Shown here one piece after another: positions 7,603 to 17,049 of a stretch of 64,000 nucleotides of DNA. The stretch spans positions 806,001 to 870,000 of the forward strand of contig NZ_CP049256.1 in the NCBI RefSeq assembly GCF_011046485.1, given 5' to 3'. Below the pieces are notes generated by a model. That model was not told where the DNA came from. It worked only from the letters and a program-made list of their open reading frames with translations, and did not search any database. How positions within the stretch are numbered: the stretch's first letter is position 1; each line of letters begins with the position of its first letter. Source of the stretch: Microbacterium sp. 4R-513 (GTDB lineage Bacteria > Actinomycetota > Actinomycetes > Actinomycetales > Microbacteriaceae). A program made the translations under genes and the position numbers.

Positions 7603-8601
7603 ATGAAGGTTCTCGTCTGGCATGTGCACGGCGGCTACACCGATGCGCTCGTACGCGGTGACCACGACTACCTGCTCCCGGTCGATGACGCTCGGGATGC
7701 CTGGGGCCTCGGTGCAGACGGCCGCGACTGGCCCCGCACGACCGAGATCGACCACGCCGACCTGCGCGACGCCGAGATCGACGTCGTCGTGCTGCAGCGT
7801 CCCGAGGAGATCGAGCTGGCTGAGCGGCTCACCGGGCGGCGCCCCGGCCACGACCTCCCGGCGGTGTACCTCGAGCACAATGCCCCGCACCCCCACCCCA
7901 CAGCCAGCGTCCATCCCCTCGCCGACCAGACGCGCATCCCGATCGTCCACGTCACGCACTTCAACGACGTCTTCTGGGACAACGGCAGGGCCCGCACCCT
8001 CGTCATCGAGCACGGTCTCCCCGATCCCGGCGAGCTCTACACGGGCGACATCCCGGCGATCGGCGTCGTCATCAACGAACCGGTGCGACGGTGGCGGACG
8101 ACGGGCACGGACCTGCTCCCCGACTTCGGCCGGCTCGCCCGCGTGGATGTGTTCGGCATCGACGGCGACCGCCTCGCCGACCGTCTCGGCCCCGATTCCG
8201 GGGTCGCGTGGGCGGGGAACCTCGATCCCGCCGGCCTGCGGCGCGAGCTCGCTCGGCGCCGCCTCTATCTGCACCCCTTCCGCTGGACCTCGCTCGGGCT
8301 GTCGCTCATCGAGGCGATGCTCATGGGGATGCCGGTCGTGGCGCTCGCCGCGACCGAGGCCCTCCACGCCGTGCCGCCGGGTCTCGGAGCCGTCTCCACC
8401 AATGTGAACGCCCTCAAGCACGCGGCGATCGGCTACCTCGTCGACGAGGACCACGCGCGCGAGGCGGGCCGCCGCATCCGTCGCCACGCGCTGCGGCGCT
8501 TCAGCCATGCGACCTTCCTCTCGCGCTGGGATGCCGCGCTGGGGGAGGTGACCGCGGACCAGCCGCGCACGCGTGCGGGAGTGGCCTTCCCCGTCAGCTG
8601 A
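7603..8601 (+). CDS. Glycosyltransferase family 1/4-like protein
   Basis: A 332-residue cytoplasmic protein with a GT-B type layout: N-terminal Rossmann start (MKVLVWHVHGGYTDALVRG), a central linker, and a C-terminal donor-binding half with LYLHPFRWTSLGLSLIEAML and GMPVVALAATEA, matching the GPEGFGLPALEA / GTPVV region of GT4 enzymes. The donor and acceptor are unknown. ATG at 7603 is chosen because AAGGA lies seven bases upstream and the protein then begins with the expected first strand; an in-frame ATG 45 bp earlier lies inside the terminator stem. The 3' end overlaps the end of the convergent alpha-glucosidase gene by 8 bp. Confidence 0.8.
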   Translation: MKVLVWHVHGGYTDALVRGDHDYLLPVDDARDAWGLGADGRDWPRTTEIDHADLRDAEIDVVVLQRPEEIELAERLTGRRPGHDLPAVYLEHNAPHPHPTASVHPLADQTRIPIVHVTHFNDVFWDNGRARTLVIEHGLPDPGELYTGDIPAIGVVINEPVRRWRTTGTDLLPDFGRLARVDVFGIDGDRLADRLGPDSGVAWAGNLDPAGLRRELARRRLYLHPFRWTSLGLSLIEAMLMGMPVVALAATEALHAVPPGLGAVSTNVNALKHAAIGYLVDEDHAREAGRRIRRHALRRFSHATFLSRWDAALGEVTADQPRTRAGVAFPVS

Positions 8602-10335
8602 CGCGCGCGACGATCGCCTCCCACGGCCGCAGCGCCATGGCGCTCCCCCGGCCACGCTGCTGTCGGGGTAATTTCCGAGCACCAGCTCGGCGTGCGACAG
8701 GTCGACACCGAGCTCGACCTCGCGAGCGTCGCCCCCGAAGTTCGCGACGACGACGAGCCGCTCACCTCCGAGCGTTCGTGTGAAGGCATAGATGTGTGGG
8801 TCGTCCGGCACGAGCAGCGCGAACTCCCCGAACCGCACGACGGCCTCGTCGTGCCGGAGCGCGATGAGCCTGCGGTAGTGGTGGAAGACGGATGCCTCGT
8901 CCCCCCGCTCGTTCTCGGCGTTGATGTCGACGTGGTTCGCATTGACGTCGATCCACGGCGTCCCCGTGGTGAAGCCGGCGTGGGTCGAGGCATCCCATTG
9001 CACGGGCGTCCGTGCGTTGTCGCGGCTGCCGTTCGCGAGTCCACGGAGCAGGTCGTGGTCGCTCGCGGGCCCCAGGGCGCGGGCCTCTGCGACCCAGCGC
9101 AGCGACTCGATGTCGCGGTACTGGTCGAGCGAGGTGAAGTGCGCGTTCGTCATCCCGAGCTCTTCCCCCTGGTACACGTACGGCGTGCCCCGGTGGAGGT
9201 GCAGGACGGTCGCGAGGAGTGTTGCCGACTCCCGCCGATAGCGGCCGTCGTCGCCGTAGCGCGAGACGACGCGCGGCTGGTCGTGGTTCTCCCAGTAGAG
9301 GGAGTTCCACCCGGCTGTCTGGAGGCCCGTCTGCCACCGGGCCATGGTGGCCTTGAGCTGGCGCAGGTCGAGGGGCTGCAGGTCGAAGCGGCCGGCGGCG
9401 CCGTGGTCCAGGTGCACATGCTCGAACGTGAAGACCATGTCGAGCTCGTGCCGGTCGGGGTCGGTGAAGAGCTTCCCGTCTTCGACCGTGGCCCCCGGTG
9501 TCTCGCCGACCAGGAGGAGGCCATCGCGGCGGTCGGCGAAGACCTCGCGGTTCATCTCCTGCAGGAACTCGTGCAGGCGCGGGCCGTTCATCGTGCTGTG
9601 GCTCGGATCGCCGTACGGACCGATCGTCACGAGACCGTCGGCGAGCGAGCCGTCGTCGCCGACGCGTTTGGAGATCATGTTGATCACGTCCATGCGGAAG
9701 CCGTCGATCCCGCGGTCGAGCCACCATCGCATCATGGCGTAGACGGCCTGGCGCACCTCCGGGTTCTCCCAGTTCAGATCGGGCTGCTTCGTGCTGAAGA
9801 GGTGCAGGTAGTACTCACCCGTGGCCTCGTCGTAGGCCCACGCCGGTCCGGAGAAGATCGAGCCCCAGTTGGTCGGCTCGGCACCGGGCGATCCGGGCTC
9901 GAGGCCGGCACGAGCGGGACGCCACCAGTACCAGTCGCGCTTGGGGTTGTCTTTCGACGACCGCGACTCCACGAACCAGGGATGCTCGTCGCTCGTGTGG
10001 TTCACCACGAGATCCATCACGACCCGGATGCCGCGCTCGTGCAGCGCCGCGACGACCTCGTCGAGATCTTCGAGCGTTCCGAAGAGCGGATCGACGTCCT
10101 GGTAGTCGCTGATGTCGTAGCCGTTGTCGTCCTGCGGGCTGCGGTAGATGGGCGAGAACCACACGACGTCGACTCCGAGCGCGACGAGGTGGTCGATGCG
10201 GTCGAGCACGCCGCGGAGGTCGCCGATCCCGTCGCCGTTGGAGTCCTGGAACGAGCGGGGGTAGATCTGGTAGACGACCGCTCCTGTCCACCAGGGCGCG
10301 GTCGCCGGGTCGAGGAGCGGATTGGCCGGGCTCAT
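8594..10335 (-). CDS. GH13 alpha-glucosidase (oligo-1,6-glucosidase-like), frameshifted near 3' end
   Basis: A cytoplasmic GH13 exo-acting glucosidase, expected length about 580 residues. It begins MSPANPLLDPATAPWWTGAV and shows DLVVNHTSDEHPWF (about 108-121), nucleophile Asp216 in GFRMDVINM, acid/base Glu278 in LLVGETPG and Asp352 in ENHDQPR; the Val after the nucleophile is typical of alpha-glucosidases. After ...LVLGNYPDSSVAGG the frame breaks: the expected ending SAMALRPWEAIVARVS plus stop is encoded one base out of register. One base appears missing in a run of five G (minus strand; 8645-8649). Without correction the frame would read on antisense through three real genes, which is implausible. 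Next to the ROK repressor and divergent from alpha-galactosidase, it could split sucrose or alpha-glucosides released from raffinose-type sugars. Confidence 0.85.
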
Positions 10336-10392
10336 GTCACTCTTCTCCCATTTCCGCGGCGCTATCGGCGCCGCCTTGTCGGCGAGGCGCCG

Positions 10393-11499
10393 TCAATCGA
10401 GACGGATGCGGTCCACCGCCGCCTGGATGGCGACGGCCGCCGCCCCTCGGGCCCACGCGGTGAATCCCGTCTCATCGACGTACAGCTCGATCGGGTCGGC
10501 CCTCGGATCGCGGTCGGCGTCGATCGCGGCGCGGACGCGCTCCTCCGCCGCCGCGAAGAGCCCCATGCCCTCGCCGGCGAGCACCGACGCAGGCTGGAGC
10601 GAGAGATTGGCGGCGAGCGCGACGAACCGGCCGAGCGCATCGGCCGCGGCATCCACCACCGTCCGGGCCGCCGGATCGCCGGCGGCCGCGAGCGCGAGCG
10701 CTTCGCCGTAGTCGACGGGCCTCTGCACGGATGCCGACACCTGCGCCGCGATGGAGCCCGAAGTGAGCATGGCCTGCGCGCAGCCGCGGTGGCCGAGCTG
10801 GCACACGGGGCCGTTGGCACTGAGCGGCAGATGACCGGCGAGGCCGACACCTGCCTGGCGCGAACGGACGACCTCGCCGTTCACGACGAGACCGTAGCCG
10901 ATGCCCGCGCCGATCGTGAGGACCGTGAAGCCCGGGATGCCTCGGCCGAGGCCGAACCAGCGCTCGGCCTCGGTGAGCGCGACGAGGTCGTTCTCGAGTG
11001 TCACGGGCACACCGACGAGGTCTTCGAGGATCGCGCCGAAGGGCACTTCCTCCCACCCGAGGAAGGGGGAGAACTCGGCGACGGAACCCCGCACCGAGCC
11101 CCCGAGCGAGACACCGACCCCCGGGGGACGCTCCGAGCTGATCGAATCGCGGATCTGCATGGCGACGGCGGCCGGCTCCGTGGACGTCAAGGAGACCGAT
11201 CGGGCGTCGAGCAGCGCGGCTCGCGCATCGGTCGTGACGACGTGGAGGGCTTCGCCGGTGATCTTGACGCCGACGAACCGACCCAAGCCCGGGGAGATGT
11301 CGAGGGGTCGGACGGGCCGGCCCACCGATCCGTCGGCGGAGTCGTCCAGTTCGATGAGGAAGCCGCGGTCGAGGAACGGCTTCGCGAGGCGCGTGAGGCT
11401 CGCCGGCGAGAGGTTGAGACGCGACGTCAAGGCGCTGCGCGAGATCGGCCCGTGGATGAGCACGGCGCGCGCGAGCGCCTTCTCGCTGTCGGTGAGCAT
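10393..11499 (-). CDS. ROK family transcriptional repressor
   Basis: A 368-residue regulator. Residues about 1-65 form a winged helix (SRSALTSRLNLSPASLTRLA recognition region), followed by a ROK sugar-kinase-like domain with the Gly-rich loop GVSLGGSVRG (about 128), the conserved LTIGAGIGYGLVVNGEVVRS (about 211-230), GLAGHLPL and the Cys/His cluster CQLGHRGCAQ, the ROK zinc-site region, where one of the usual cysteines is absent. ATG at 11499 follows GAGGGG; a longer frame lacks a ribosome site. The sugar-binding site probably senses the substrate of the adjacent alpha-galactosidase/ABC genes. The gene is 57 bp upstream of the alpha-glucosidase on the same strand and diverges from the alpha-galactosidase, whose promoter carries a ROK-type palindrome. 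Confidence 0.88.
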   Translation of the reverse strand: MLTDSEKALARAVLIHGPISRSALTSRLNLSPASLTRLAKPFLDRGFLIELDDSADGSVGRPVRPLDISPGLGRFVGVKITGEALHVVTTDARAALLDARSVSLTSTEPAAVAMQIRDSISSERPPGVGVSLGGSVRGSVAEFSPFLGWEEVPFGAILEDLVGVPVTLENDLVALTEAERWFGLGRGIPGFTVLTIGAGIGYGLVVNGEVVRSRQAGVGLAGHLPLSANGPVCQLGHRGCAQAMLTSGSIAAQVSASVQRPVDYGEALALAAAGDPAARTVVDAAADALGRFVALAANLSLQPASVLAGEGMGLFAAAEERVRAAIDADRDPRADPIELYVDETGFTAWARGAAAVAIQAAVDRIRLD

Positions 11500-11577
11500 C
11501 CCCTCATCCCTTCCATTGCTTTCATATTGGCACGAAAACCCCCGATCCACAGCGATGCGATCCTCTCGTATTCACTC

Positions 11578-11610
11578 TTGACCCGAGAATTAGTTCCGTG
11601 GTAGAACTAA
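11578..11610 (+). promoter_or_regulatory. Promoter and ROK-type operator of the alpha-galactosidase operon
   Basis: A -35 like TTGACC (11578-11583), 18-nt spacer and -10 like TAGAAC (11602-11607). Overlapping the spacer and -10 is a perfect inverted repeat TTAGTTC-N7-GAACTAA (11590-11610), close to known ROK/XylR operators. The -10 lies 7 nt before the ATG and no ribosome site is visible, so the mRNA is probably leaderless and repressed by the divergent ROK protein. Confidence 0.7.
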
Positions 11611-11614
11611 CCGC

Positions 11615-13798
11615 ATGACCTCTCGTGACGTTTCGCTCGACGTCGAGCACTCGCCCTTCCGCCCCGCCGGTGACGCCCCATCGGTCCTTCACCTCCATCG
11701 AGGAGGCACGAGCGTCGTCGTCGATCTCGACGCCCAGGGAGGTCCGGCGATCGTCCACTGGGGCGAGGAGCTCGTCGACTCCACCATCGGATCGCTCGCG
11801 GGACTTGCGGTCGCGGCGCGCCCGCAGCGCGTGTCCGGCAACCTCGATTCCACCGCGCGCCTGACGGTCGTCGCCACGGCGGCGGGCGGATGGCTCGGTA
11901 CACCCGCACTGGAGGGCCACCGCTCGGGCGCCGGATTCAGCGCGCGCTTCGAGGTCGCCGGGGTCCAGCGCAACGACCATCGCGCCGTCCTCGCGCTCGT
12001 CGACTCCGAGGCCCGCCTCGCGGCGCAGGTGGAACTGCGCGTCGGGCCGAGCGGTCTTTTCCACCAGCGCCTGACCCTTCGCAACACAGGCGAGACGGAC
12101 TACACGGTCCAGTCGCTGCAGCTCGCCTTCCCCGTGCCGTGGGACGCCACCGAGCTGCTCGACACGACGGGCCGCCACCTGCGCGAGCGTTCACCGCAGC
12201 GGCACGCCTTCACATTCGGCACCCACGTGCGCGAGAGCAGGCGCGGACGCCCCGGCGCCGACGCGAGCCTGCTTTTCGCCGCGGGACGACCCGGCTTCGG
12301 CTTCGAAGCGGGCCGCGTGCACGGCATCCATGTCGCGTGGAGCGGCAACCACCGCCTCATCGCCGAGCGAGCCGTCACGGGTGAGGCCTTCCTGGCGGGA
12401 GGCGAGCTGCTCGGCCCCGGCGAGGCGATCCTCGAGCCCGGCGCGACGCTCGCGACCCCGTGGGTCATCGGCTCGTGGGGCGACGGGCTGACCGAGCTCT
12501 CGCACCGGTTCCACGACGAGTGGCGGCGCAGGCCCCAGCATCCCCGTCGCCCCCGCCCCGTCACGCTCAACACGTGGGAGGCGGTGTACTTCGACCACTC
12601 GCTCAAGAAGCTCGAGGAGCTGGCGGATGCCGCGGCATCCGTGGGCGTCGAGCGTTTCGTCCTCGACGACGGGTGGTTCGCCGGCCGCCGCGACGACACC
12701 ACGGGGCTCGGCGACTGGTACGTCGATGAGACGGTGTGGCCCGACGGGCTGCACCCGCTCATCGCCCACGTGCGCGGTCTCGGCATGGAGTTCGGCCTGT
12801 GGGTCGAACCCGAGATGGTCAACCCCGAGAGCGAGCTCGCCCGCCGGCATCCCGACTGGATCATGCGCGGACGACTCGCGCTGCCGCCGTCGGCACGACA
12901 GCAGCAGGTGCTCGACCTCGCGCACCCCGAGGCGTACGCCTACATCGCCGAGCGTCTTCACGCGATCCTCTCCGACCATGGGATCGCCTACCTCAAGTGG
13001 GACCACAACCGCGATCTCGTCGACGCCGGCTCGGGGCCCGAGGGCGTCGCGCGGGTGCACGCCCACACCCTCGCGGTGTATCGGCTTCTCGACGAGCTGA
13101 AGGCGGCGCACCCGGGCCTCGAGATCGAGAGCTGCGCCTCGGGCGGAGCCCGCGTCGACCTCGGCATCCTCGACCGCACCGACCGCGTGTGGACGAGCGA
13201 CAGCCTCGACCCTCTGGAGCGTCTCGCCAACCAGCGCTACACGGCGCTCGTCGTGCCGCCCGAGATGCTCGGCATGCACCTGACCAGTCCCGTCGTGCAC
13301 TCCTCGGGCCGCGCCGTCGGCCTCGACCTGAGCGCCGCTGTCGCCCTCTTCGGGCACTTCGGCGTCGAGTGGGACCTCGCCTCGGCCGACGACGAGACCC
13401 GCGCTCGTGTCGCCGCGTGGATCGGGGTCGCCAAGCGCATCCGTCCACTGGTCGCGACCGGCCGCACCGTCGACGTCGACGGCACCGACCCCGGCATCGA
13501 CGTGCGGGGCATCGTCGCCGAGGATGCGGCATCCGCAATCTTCACGATCACGCAGGTCGAGACGTCGGTGGCGTATCCCCCGGGGCGCGTGCGGATGCCG
13601 GGACTCGATCCCGCCCGCCACTATCGCGTCGCGGTGCTCGCCCCATCCGGCGAGCACACCGATGCCGGCCAGTCGTTGCTCGAGTGGACCGCCCATCCCA
13701 CGGTCATGACCGGTCGCGAGCTCGCGACCGTCGGACTGCGCCCGCCTGTGCAGTTCCCCCAGCGCTCGACGGTCGTCGAGCTGACCGCCATCTCCTGA
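11615..13798 (+). CDS. Alpha-galactosidase (GH36)
   Basis: A 727-residue cytoplasmic GH36 enzyme that removes terminal alpha-1,6-galactose from melibiose, raffinose or galactomannan oligosaccharides. The N-terminal beta-supersandwich spans about 1-310; the barrel follows with NTWEAVYFDHS, FVLDDGWFAGRRDDTTGLGDW, GLWVEPEMVNPESEL, the nucleophile Asp463 in LKWDHNRD, ESCASGGARVDLG and acid/base Asp529 in WTSDSLDPLER; a C-terminal beta domain closes the protein (about 650-727). No signal peptide is present. It is first in an operon with an ABC sugar importer (gap 32 bp) and is probably controlled by the divergent ROK repressor. Confidence 0.95.
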   Translation: MTSRDVSLDVEHSPFRPAGDAPSVLHLHRGGTSVVVDLDAQGGPAIVHWGEELVDSTIGSLAGLAVAARPQRVSGNLDSTARLTVVATAAGGWLGTPALEGHRSGAGFSARFEVAGVQRNDHRAVLALVDSEARLAAQVELRVGPSGLFHQRLTLRNTGETDYTVQSLQLAFPVPWDATELLDTTGRHLRERSPQRHAFTFGTHVRESRRGRPGADASLLFAAGRPGFGFEAGRVHGIHVAWSGNHRLIAERAVTGEAFLAGGELLGPGEAILEPGATLATPWVIGSWGDGLTELSHRFHDEWRRRPQHPRRPRPVTLNTWEAVYFDHSLKKLEELADAAASVGVERFVLDDGWFAGRRDDTTGLGDWYVDETVWPDGLHPLIAHVRGLGMEFGLWVEPEMVNPESELARRHPDWIMRGRLALPPSARQQQVLDLAHPEAYAYIAERLHAILSDHGIAYLKWDHNRDLVDAGSGPEGVARVHAHTLAVYRLLDELKAAHPGLEIESCASGGARVDLGILDRTDRVWTSDSLDPLERLANQRYTALVVPPEMLGMHLTSPVVHSSGRAVGLDLSAAVALFGHFGVEWDLASADDETRARVAAWIGVAKRIRPLVATGRTVDVDGTDPGIDVRGIVAEDAASAIFTITQVETSVAYPPGRVRMPGLDPARHYRVAVLAPSGEHTDAGQSLLEWTAHPTVMTGRELATVGLRPPVQFPQRSTVVELTAIS
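12625..12640. repeat. Example of the GGATGCC/GGCATCC heptamer pair inside a gene
   Basis: GGATGCC and GGCATCC face each other two bases apart within the GH36 coding region. Equivalent inverted pairs occur at 36053-36068 and 58407-58422 inside other genes, and spaced pairs form the stems of the intergenic terminators at 16998-17040, 20009-20041, 42669-42700, 53822-53862 and 55678-55717. By eye there are about a hundred single copies across the window. Confidence 0.7.
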
Positions 13799-13830
13799 TC
13801 CCTCCCCCCGACGCGCAAGGAGGCGCACCG

Positions 13831-15126
13831 ATGAAATCCAACCCACGCCGGCTCGGCCGACTGGCCGCCTTGCTCGCGATAGCGGGCATCGCGGCGGTCA
13901 CGGGAGGCTGCGCCGCCAACCCCTCGAACGGGGTGACGACGCTGAACTTTTTCCAGTTCAAGGGAGAAGCGCTCGAGGACTTCGATCGGATGATCGCGGA
14001 CTTCGAGGCCGAGAACCCCGACATCCGGATCGTGCAGAACCAGGTGGCGGACGCCGACACGCTCATCCGCACCCTCCTTGTCAAAGACCGCGTGCCCGAC
14101 ATCATCACGCTCAACGCCAACGGCAACTTCGGTCGCCTTGCCCAGGCCGGCGTCTTCAAGGACTTCTCGCACGCGCCGGTGCTGCAGACGATCAACCCGG
14201 CCGTGCAGGACATCCTCGCCGACCTCGGCACCTACGGCGACGAGGTCAACGGCCTCGGCTATGTCAACAACGCGAACGGCGTCATCTACAACAAGCAGAT
14301 CTTCCGCGAGCAGGGCCTGGAGCCGCCCGAGACGTGGGATGAGTTCATCGCCGTGTGCGACAAGCTCGAGGCTGCCGGCATCCAGCCCTTCTACGGCACG
14401 CTCGCGGACTCGTGGACCGGCATTCCGTCCTTCAACGCCCTCGGCGCCTATCCGGCGCAGGACGGCTTCTTCGACAAGCTGCGCGCAGAGGGCGCGGATG
14501 TCGGCCCCGACTCCGATGTCTCCTTCGAGAAGGACTTCGCCGAGGTCATGGACCGCCAGTACGAGCTGTACTCGTACATGCAGGACGGATACCGGGGCAA
14601 GACGTACGACGACGGCAATGCCGCATTCGCCAACGGCGAGTCGGCGATGCTGCTGCAGGGCATCTGGGCGACGAATCCCATCAAGCAGGTCAATCCCGAC
14701 ATCGAGATGGGGATCTTCCCCTATCCGACCGACGACCCCGCCGACAGGCTGCTCGTCTCCGGGGTCGACGTCGTCTTCACGATGGGCAAGAACAGCCCGC
14801 ACGAAGAGGCGGCCATGCGATTCATCGACTACGCCTTCCGCAAGGACGTCATCGAGAAGTTCGCCGCTTCACAGAACATGGTGCCCTCCGTAGAGGGCGC
14901 CGAGCTCAGCGATGATCCCGCTCTGCAGTCCGTCAAGCCGTTCTTCGACAACGGGCAGATCACGGGCTTCATCGACCACCAGATCCCACCCGCGGTTCCC
15001 CTGATCCCGACGGACCAGCAGTTCCTCTTCGACGGCAACGCCGACGCGGCACTGAAGACGCTCGACAACGAGTGGCGCAAGGTCGCAGCCCGCACCATTC
15101 CGGTCACGACGGGAGAGAACCGATGA
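13831..15126 (+). CDS. ABC transporter sugar-binding lipoprotein (CUT1)
   Basis: A 431-residue extracellular solute-binding protein family 1 member. It has a basic N-terminus, a hydrophobic segment and a lipobox ending VTGGC-A (Cys about 29), so it is an anchored lipoprotein. The mature part shows the usual VTTLNFFQFKG start, GRLAQAGVFKDFS, GVIYNKQIFREQGLEPPETW and a C-terminal helix segment. AAGGAGG lies seven bases before the ATG. It is followed with a 4-bp overlap by the first permease, and preceded by the alpha-galactosidase, so the ligand is probably an alpha-galacto-oligosaccharide such as raffinose or melibiose. Confidence 0.92.
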   Translation: MKSNPRRLGRLAALLAIAGIAAVTGGCAANPSNGVTTLNFFQFKGEALEDFDRMIADFEAENPDIRIVQNQVADADTLIRTLLVKDRVPDIITLNANGNFGRLAQAGVFKDFSHAPVLQTINPAVQDILADLGTYGDEVNGLGYVNNANGVIYNKQIFREQGLEPPETWDEFIAVCDKLEAAGIQPFYGTLADSWTGIPSFNALGAYPAQDGFFDKLRAEGADVGPDSDVSFEKDFAEVMDRQYELYSYMQDGYRGKTYDDGNAAFANGESAMLLQGIWATNPIKQVNPDIEMGIFPYPTDDPADRLLVSGVDVVFTMGKNSPHEEAAMRFIDYAFRKDVIEKFAASQNMVPSVEGAELSDDPALQSVKPFFDNGQITGFIDHQIPPAVPLIPTDQQFLFDGNADAALKTLDNEWRKVAARTIPVTTGENR

Positions 15127-16058
15127 CCCTCACACGGGCGGTGCGGACCACCGCTGTCGAAAGCAAGGCGCAGAAGCGCGCCGCCCGCACCCGGACCGAC
15201 ACCCGGCGAGCGCCGTCCGCGTACTACTGGATGGTGTGGCCGGCGGTCATCGCCTTCGCCTTCTTCCACACCCTCCCGGTCCTCGTCGGCATCTTCTTCA
15301 GCTTCACGAACTACCCGGGCTACGGCGCGTGGAACTTCGTGGGACTGTCGAACTACGTCAACCTGTTCCGGGACGACCGCGTGCTGCAGGCCTACGGGTT
15401 CTCGTTCCTCTTCGCCATCGTCGCGACGATCCTGACCAATGCGATCTCGCTCGCGATTGCACTGGGGCTCAATGCGAAGATCAGGGCGCGGAACCTCTTC
15501 CGCGGCGTGTACTTCGTGCCCTACATCCTCGCGATCCTCGTGATCGGCTACGTGTTCCAGTTCTTCTTCTCGAACTCGCTGCCGAAGATTCTCGCGGGGA
15601 TCCCGCTGTTCGCTGACAACATCCTCACGAACGAGACGTGGGCGTGGACGGCGATCGTCGCCCTCGCCGTGTGGCAGGCGTGTGCGTTCTCAATCATCAT
15701 CTACCTGTCGGGCCTGCAGACGATCCCCGCCGAGCTCTACGAAGCGGCGTCGATCGACGGGGCGACGCCCGCACGCCAGTTCCGGTCGATCACGTTCCCG
15801 CTCATCAGCGCCTTCTTCACGATCAACATCGTGCTGAGCCTGAAGGGCTTCCTGCAGGTGTTCGATCCGATCGTCGCTCTCACGAACGGCGGCCCCGGCA
15901 CGTCGACCGAGTCCGTCACGCTGCTCATCTTCCGGGGCGGCTTCTCAGGCGGCGAGTTCGCCTACCAGACGGCGAACGCCGTGGTGTTCTTCATCGTCAT
16001 CACGGTCGTGTCGCTCTTCCAGTTCCGGGTCCTTCAGCGCAGAGAGGCCGACTTCTGA
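15123..16058 (+). CDS. ABC sugar permease, MalF/UgpA type
   Basis: A 311-residue inner-membrane permease with a basic 40-residue cytoplasmic N-terminus, six predicted helices and the EAA loop that contacts the ATPase (ELYEAASIDGATPARQFRSI, about 214-233). The NGGPGTSTES segment near the last helices is typical of MalF-type subunits. ATGA overlap with the binding-protein gene. No ATPase is encoded nearby, so it probably uses a shared MsiK-type ATPase encoded elsewhere. Confidence 0.92.
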   Translation: MTLTRAVRTTAVESKAQKRAARTRTDTRRAPSAYYWMVWPAVIAFAFFHTLPVLVGIFFSFTNYPGYGAWNFVGLSNYVNLFRDDRVLQAYGFSFLFAIVATILTNAISLAIALGLNAKIRARNLFRGVYFVPYILAILVIGYVFQFFFSNSLPKILAGIPLFADNILTNETWAWTAIVALAVWQACAFSIIIYLSGLQTIPAELYEAASIDGATPARQFRSITFPLISAFFTINIVLSLKGFLQVFDPIVALTNGGPGTSTESVTLLIFRGGFSGGEFAYQTANAVVFFIVITVVSLFQFRVLQRREADF

Positions 16059-16975
16059 TGACCAGCATGACCAATACAGCCATCCAGTTCGAGCAGCCGG
16101 CCGAGGCGGTCGAGCCCCGGCGCCGTTGGCGCCGCTCGAAGGAGGACGACGACGACACCCGCAAGACGAACTGGTGGGCGACCGCGCTCATCGCGATCTG
16201 CTCCCTCACCGTCCTGATCCCGCTCTACCTCGCGGTCGTCGTCGCCTTGAAGACGCCCGACCAGCTCACGACGGGGACGGGCTTCGAGTGGCCGAACCCG
16301 GTGAACTGGGGCAACTTCGCCGAGGCGTGGCAGCGGACCGACTTCCCCCGAGCGCTCGCCAACACCGCCTTCATCACGGTCGGGTCCGTCGTCTTCACCT
16401 TGCTGACGAGTTCGATCGTGGCCTATGCCCTGGCGCGCAACCTCCACCGGCCGTTCTTCAAGGGCGTGTTCTTCTACCTGCTGGCGGCGCTCTTCATCCC
16501 GTTCCCGATCATCATGCTGCCGCTCGTGAAGCAGACCGCGATCCTCGGGCTCGACAACCAGGTCGGCCTCATCATCCTGTACACCGTCTACGGGCTGTCG
16601 CTGAACATCTTCATCTACACGGCCTACATCCGCTCGATCCCGATCGAGCTCGAGGAGGCGGCGCGGATGGATGGCGCTAGCACGTGGCGGGTGTTCCGGT
16701 CGGTGATCTTCCCGCTCCTCATGCCGATGAACGCGACGGTCGGGATCCTGACATGCGTCTGGGCGTGGAACGACTTCATCATGCCGCTCGTCGTGCTGAC
16801 CGACCCCGGCGCGCGAACCCTGCCCCTCGCGCAGTACGTCTTCCAGGGACAGTTCAACACCGACTACACGGTCGCGTTCGCCTCGTACCTCATGGCGATG
16901 GCGCCGCTGCTGATCGTCTACATCTTCAGCCAGCGCTGGGTCATCTCCGGCGTCACGCGAGGCTCGATCAAATAG
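16058..16975 (+). CDS. ABC sugar permease, MalG/UgpE type
   Basis: A 305-residue permease with a highly charged cytoplasmic N-terminus (RRRWRRSKEDDDDTRK), six membrane helices and the EAA loop ELEEAARMDGASTWRVFRSV. The WAWNDFIMPLV motif in the penultimate helix is typical of the MalG group. Its ATG shares one base with the stop of the first permease (TGATG). It ends the alpha-galactoside operon and is followed by a strong bidirectional terminator. Confidence 0.92.
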   Translation: MTSMTNTAIQFEQPAEAVEPRRRWRRSKEDDDDTRKTNWWATALIAICSLTVLIPLYLAVVVALKTPDQLTTGTGFEWPNPVNWGNFAEAWQRTDFPRALANTAFITVGSVVFTLLTSSIVAYALARNLHRPFFKGVFFYLLAALFIPFPIIMLPLVKQTAILGLDNQVGLIILYTVYGLSLNIFIYTAYIRSIPIELEEAARMDGASTWRVFRSVIFPLLMPMNATVGILTCVWAWNDFIMPLVVLTDPGARTLPLAQYVFQGQFNTDYTVAFASYLMAMAPLLIVYIFSQRWVISGVTRGSIK

Positions 16976-16997
16976 GCCGGGCGACCCCGCCGAGAAG

Positions 16998-17040
16998 ACG
17001 ACGGATGCCGCGACCGGGCGCTGGTCGCGGCATCCGTCGT
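16998..17040. terminator. Bidirectional terminator between convergent genes
   Basis: A perfect 18-bp inverted repeat (16998-17015 and 17023-17040) around a 7-nt loop, with GGATGCC/GGCATCC in its arms. It lies between the ends of the plus-strand permease and the minus-strand GH43-like gene and should serve both. Confidence 0.85.
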
Positions 17041-17049
17041 GTCCGGCGG

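Noticed and set aside
6793..8593. Continuation of the alpha-glucosidase frame, giving an 1180-residue protein
   Set aside because: It is antisense to the glycosyltransferase, SRPBCC and DUF3618 genes, has no domain, and the normal enzyme ending exists in the next frame.
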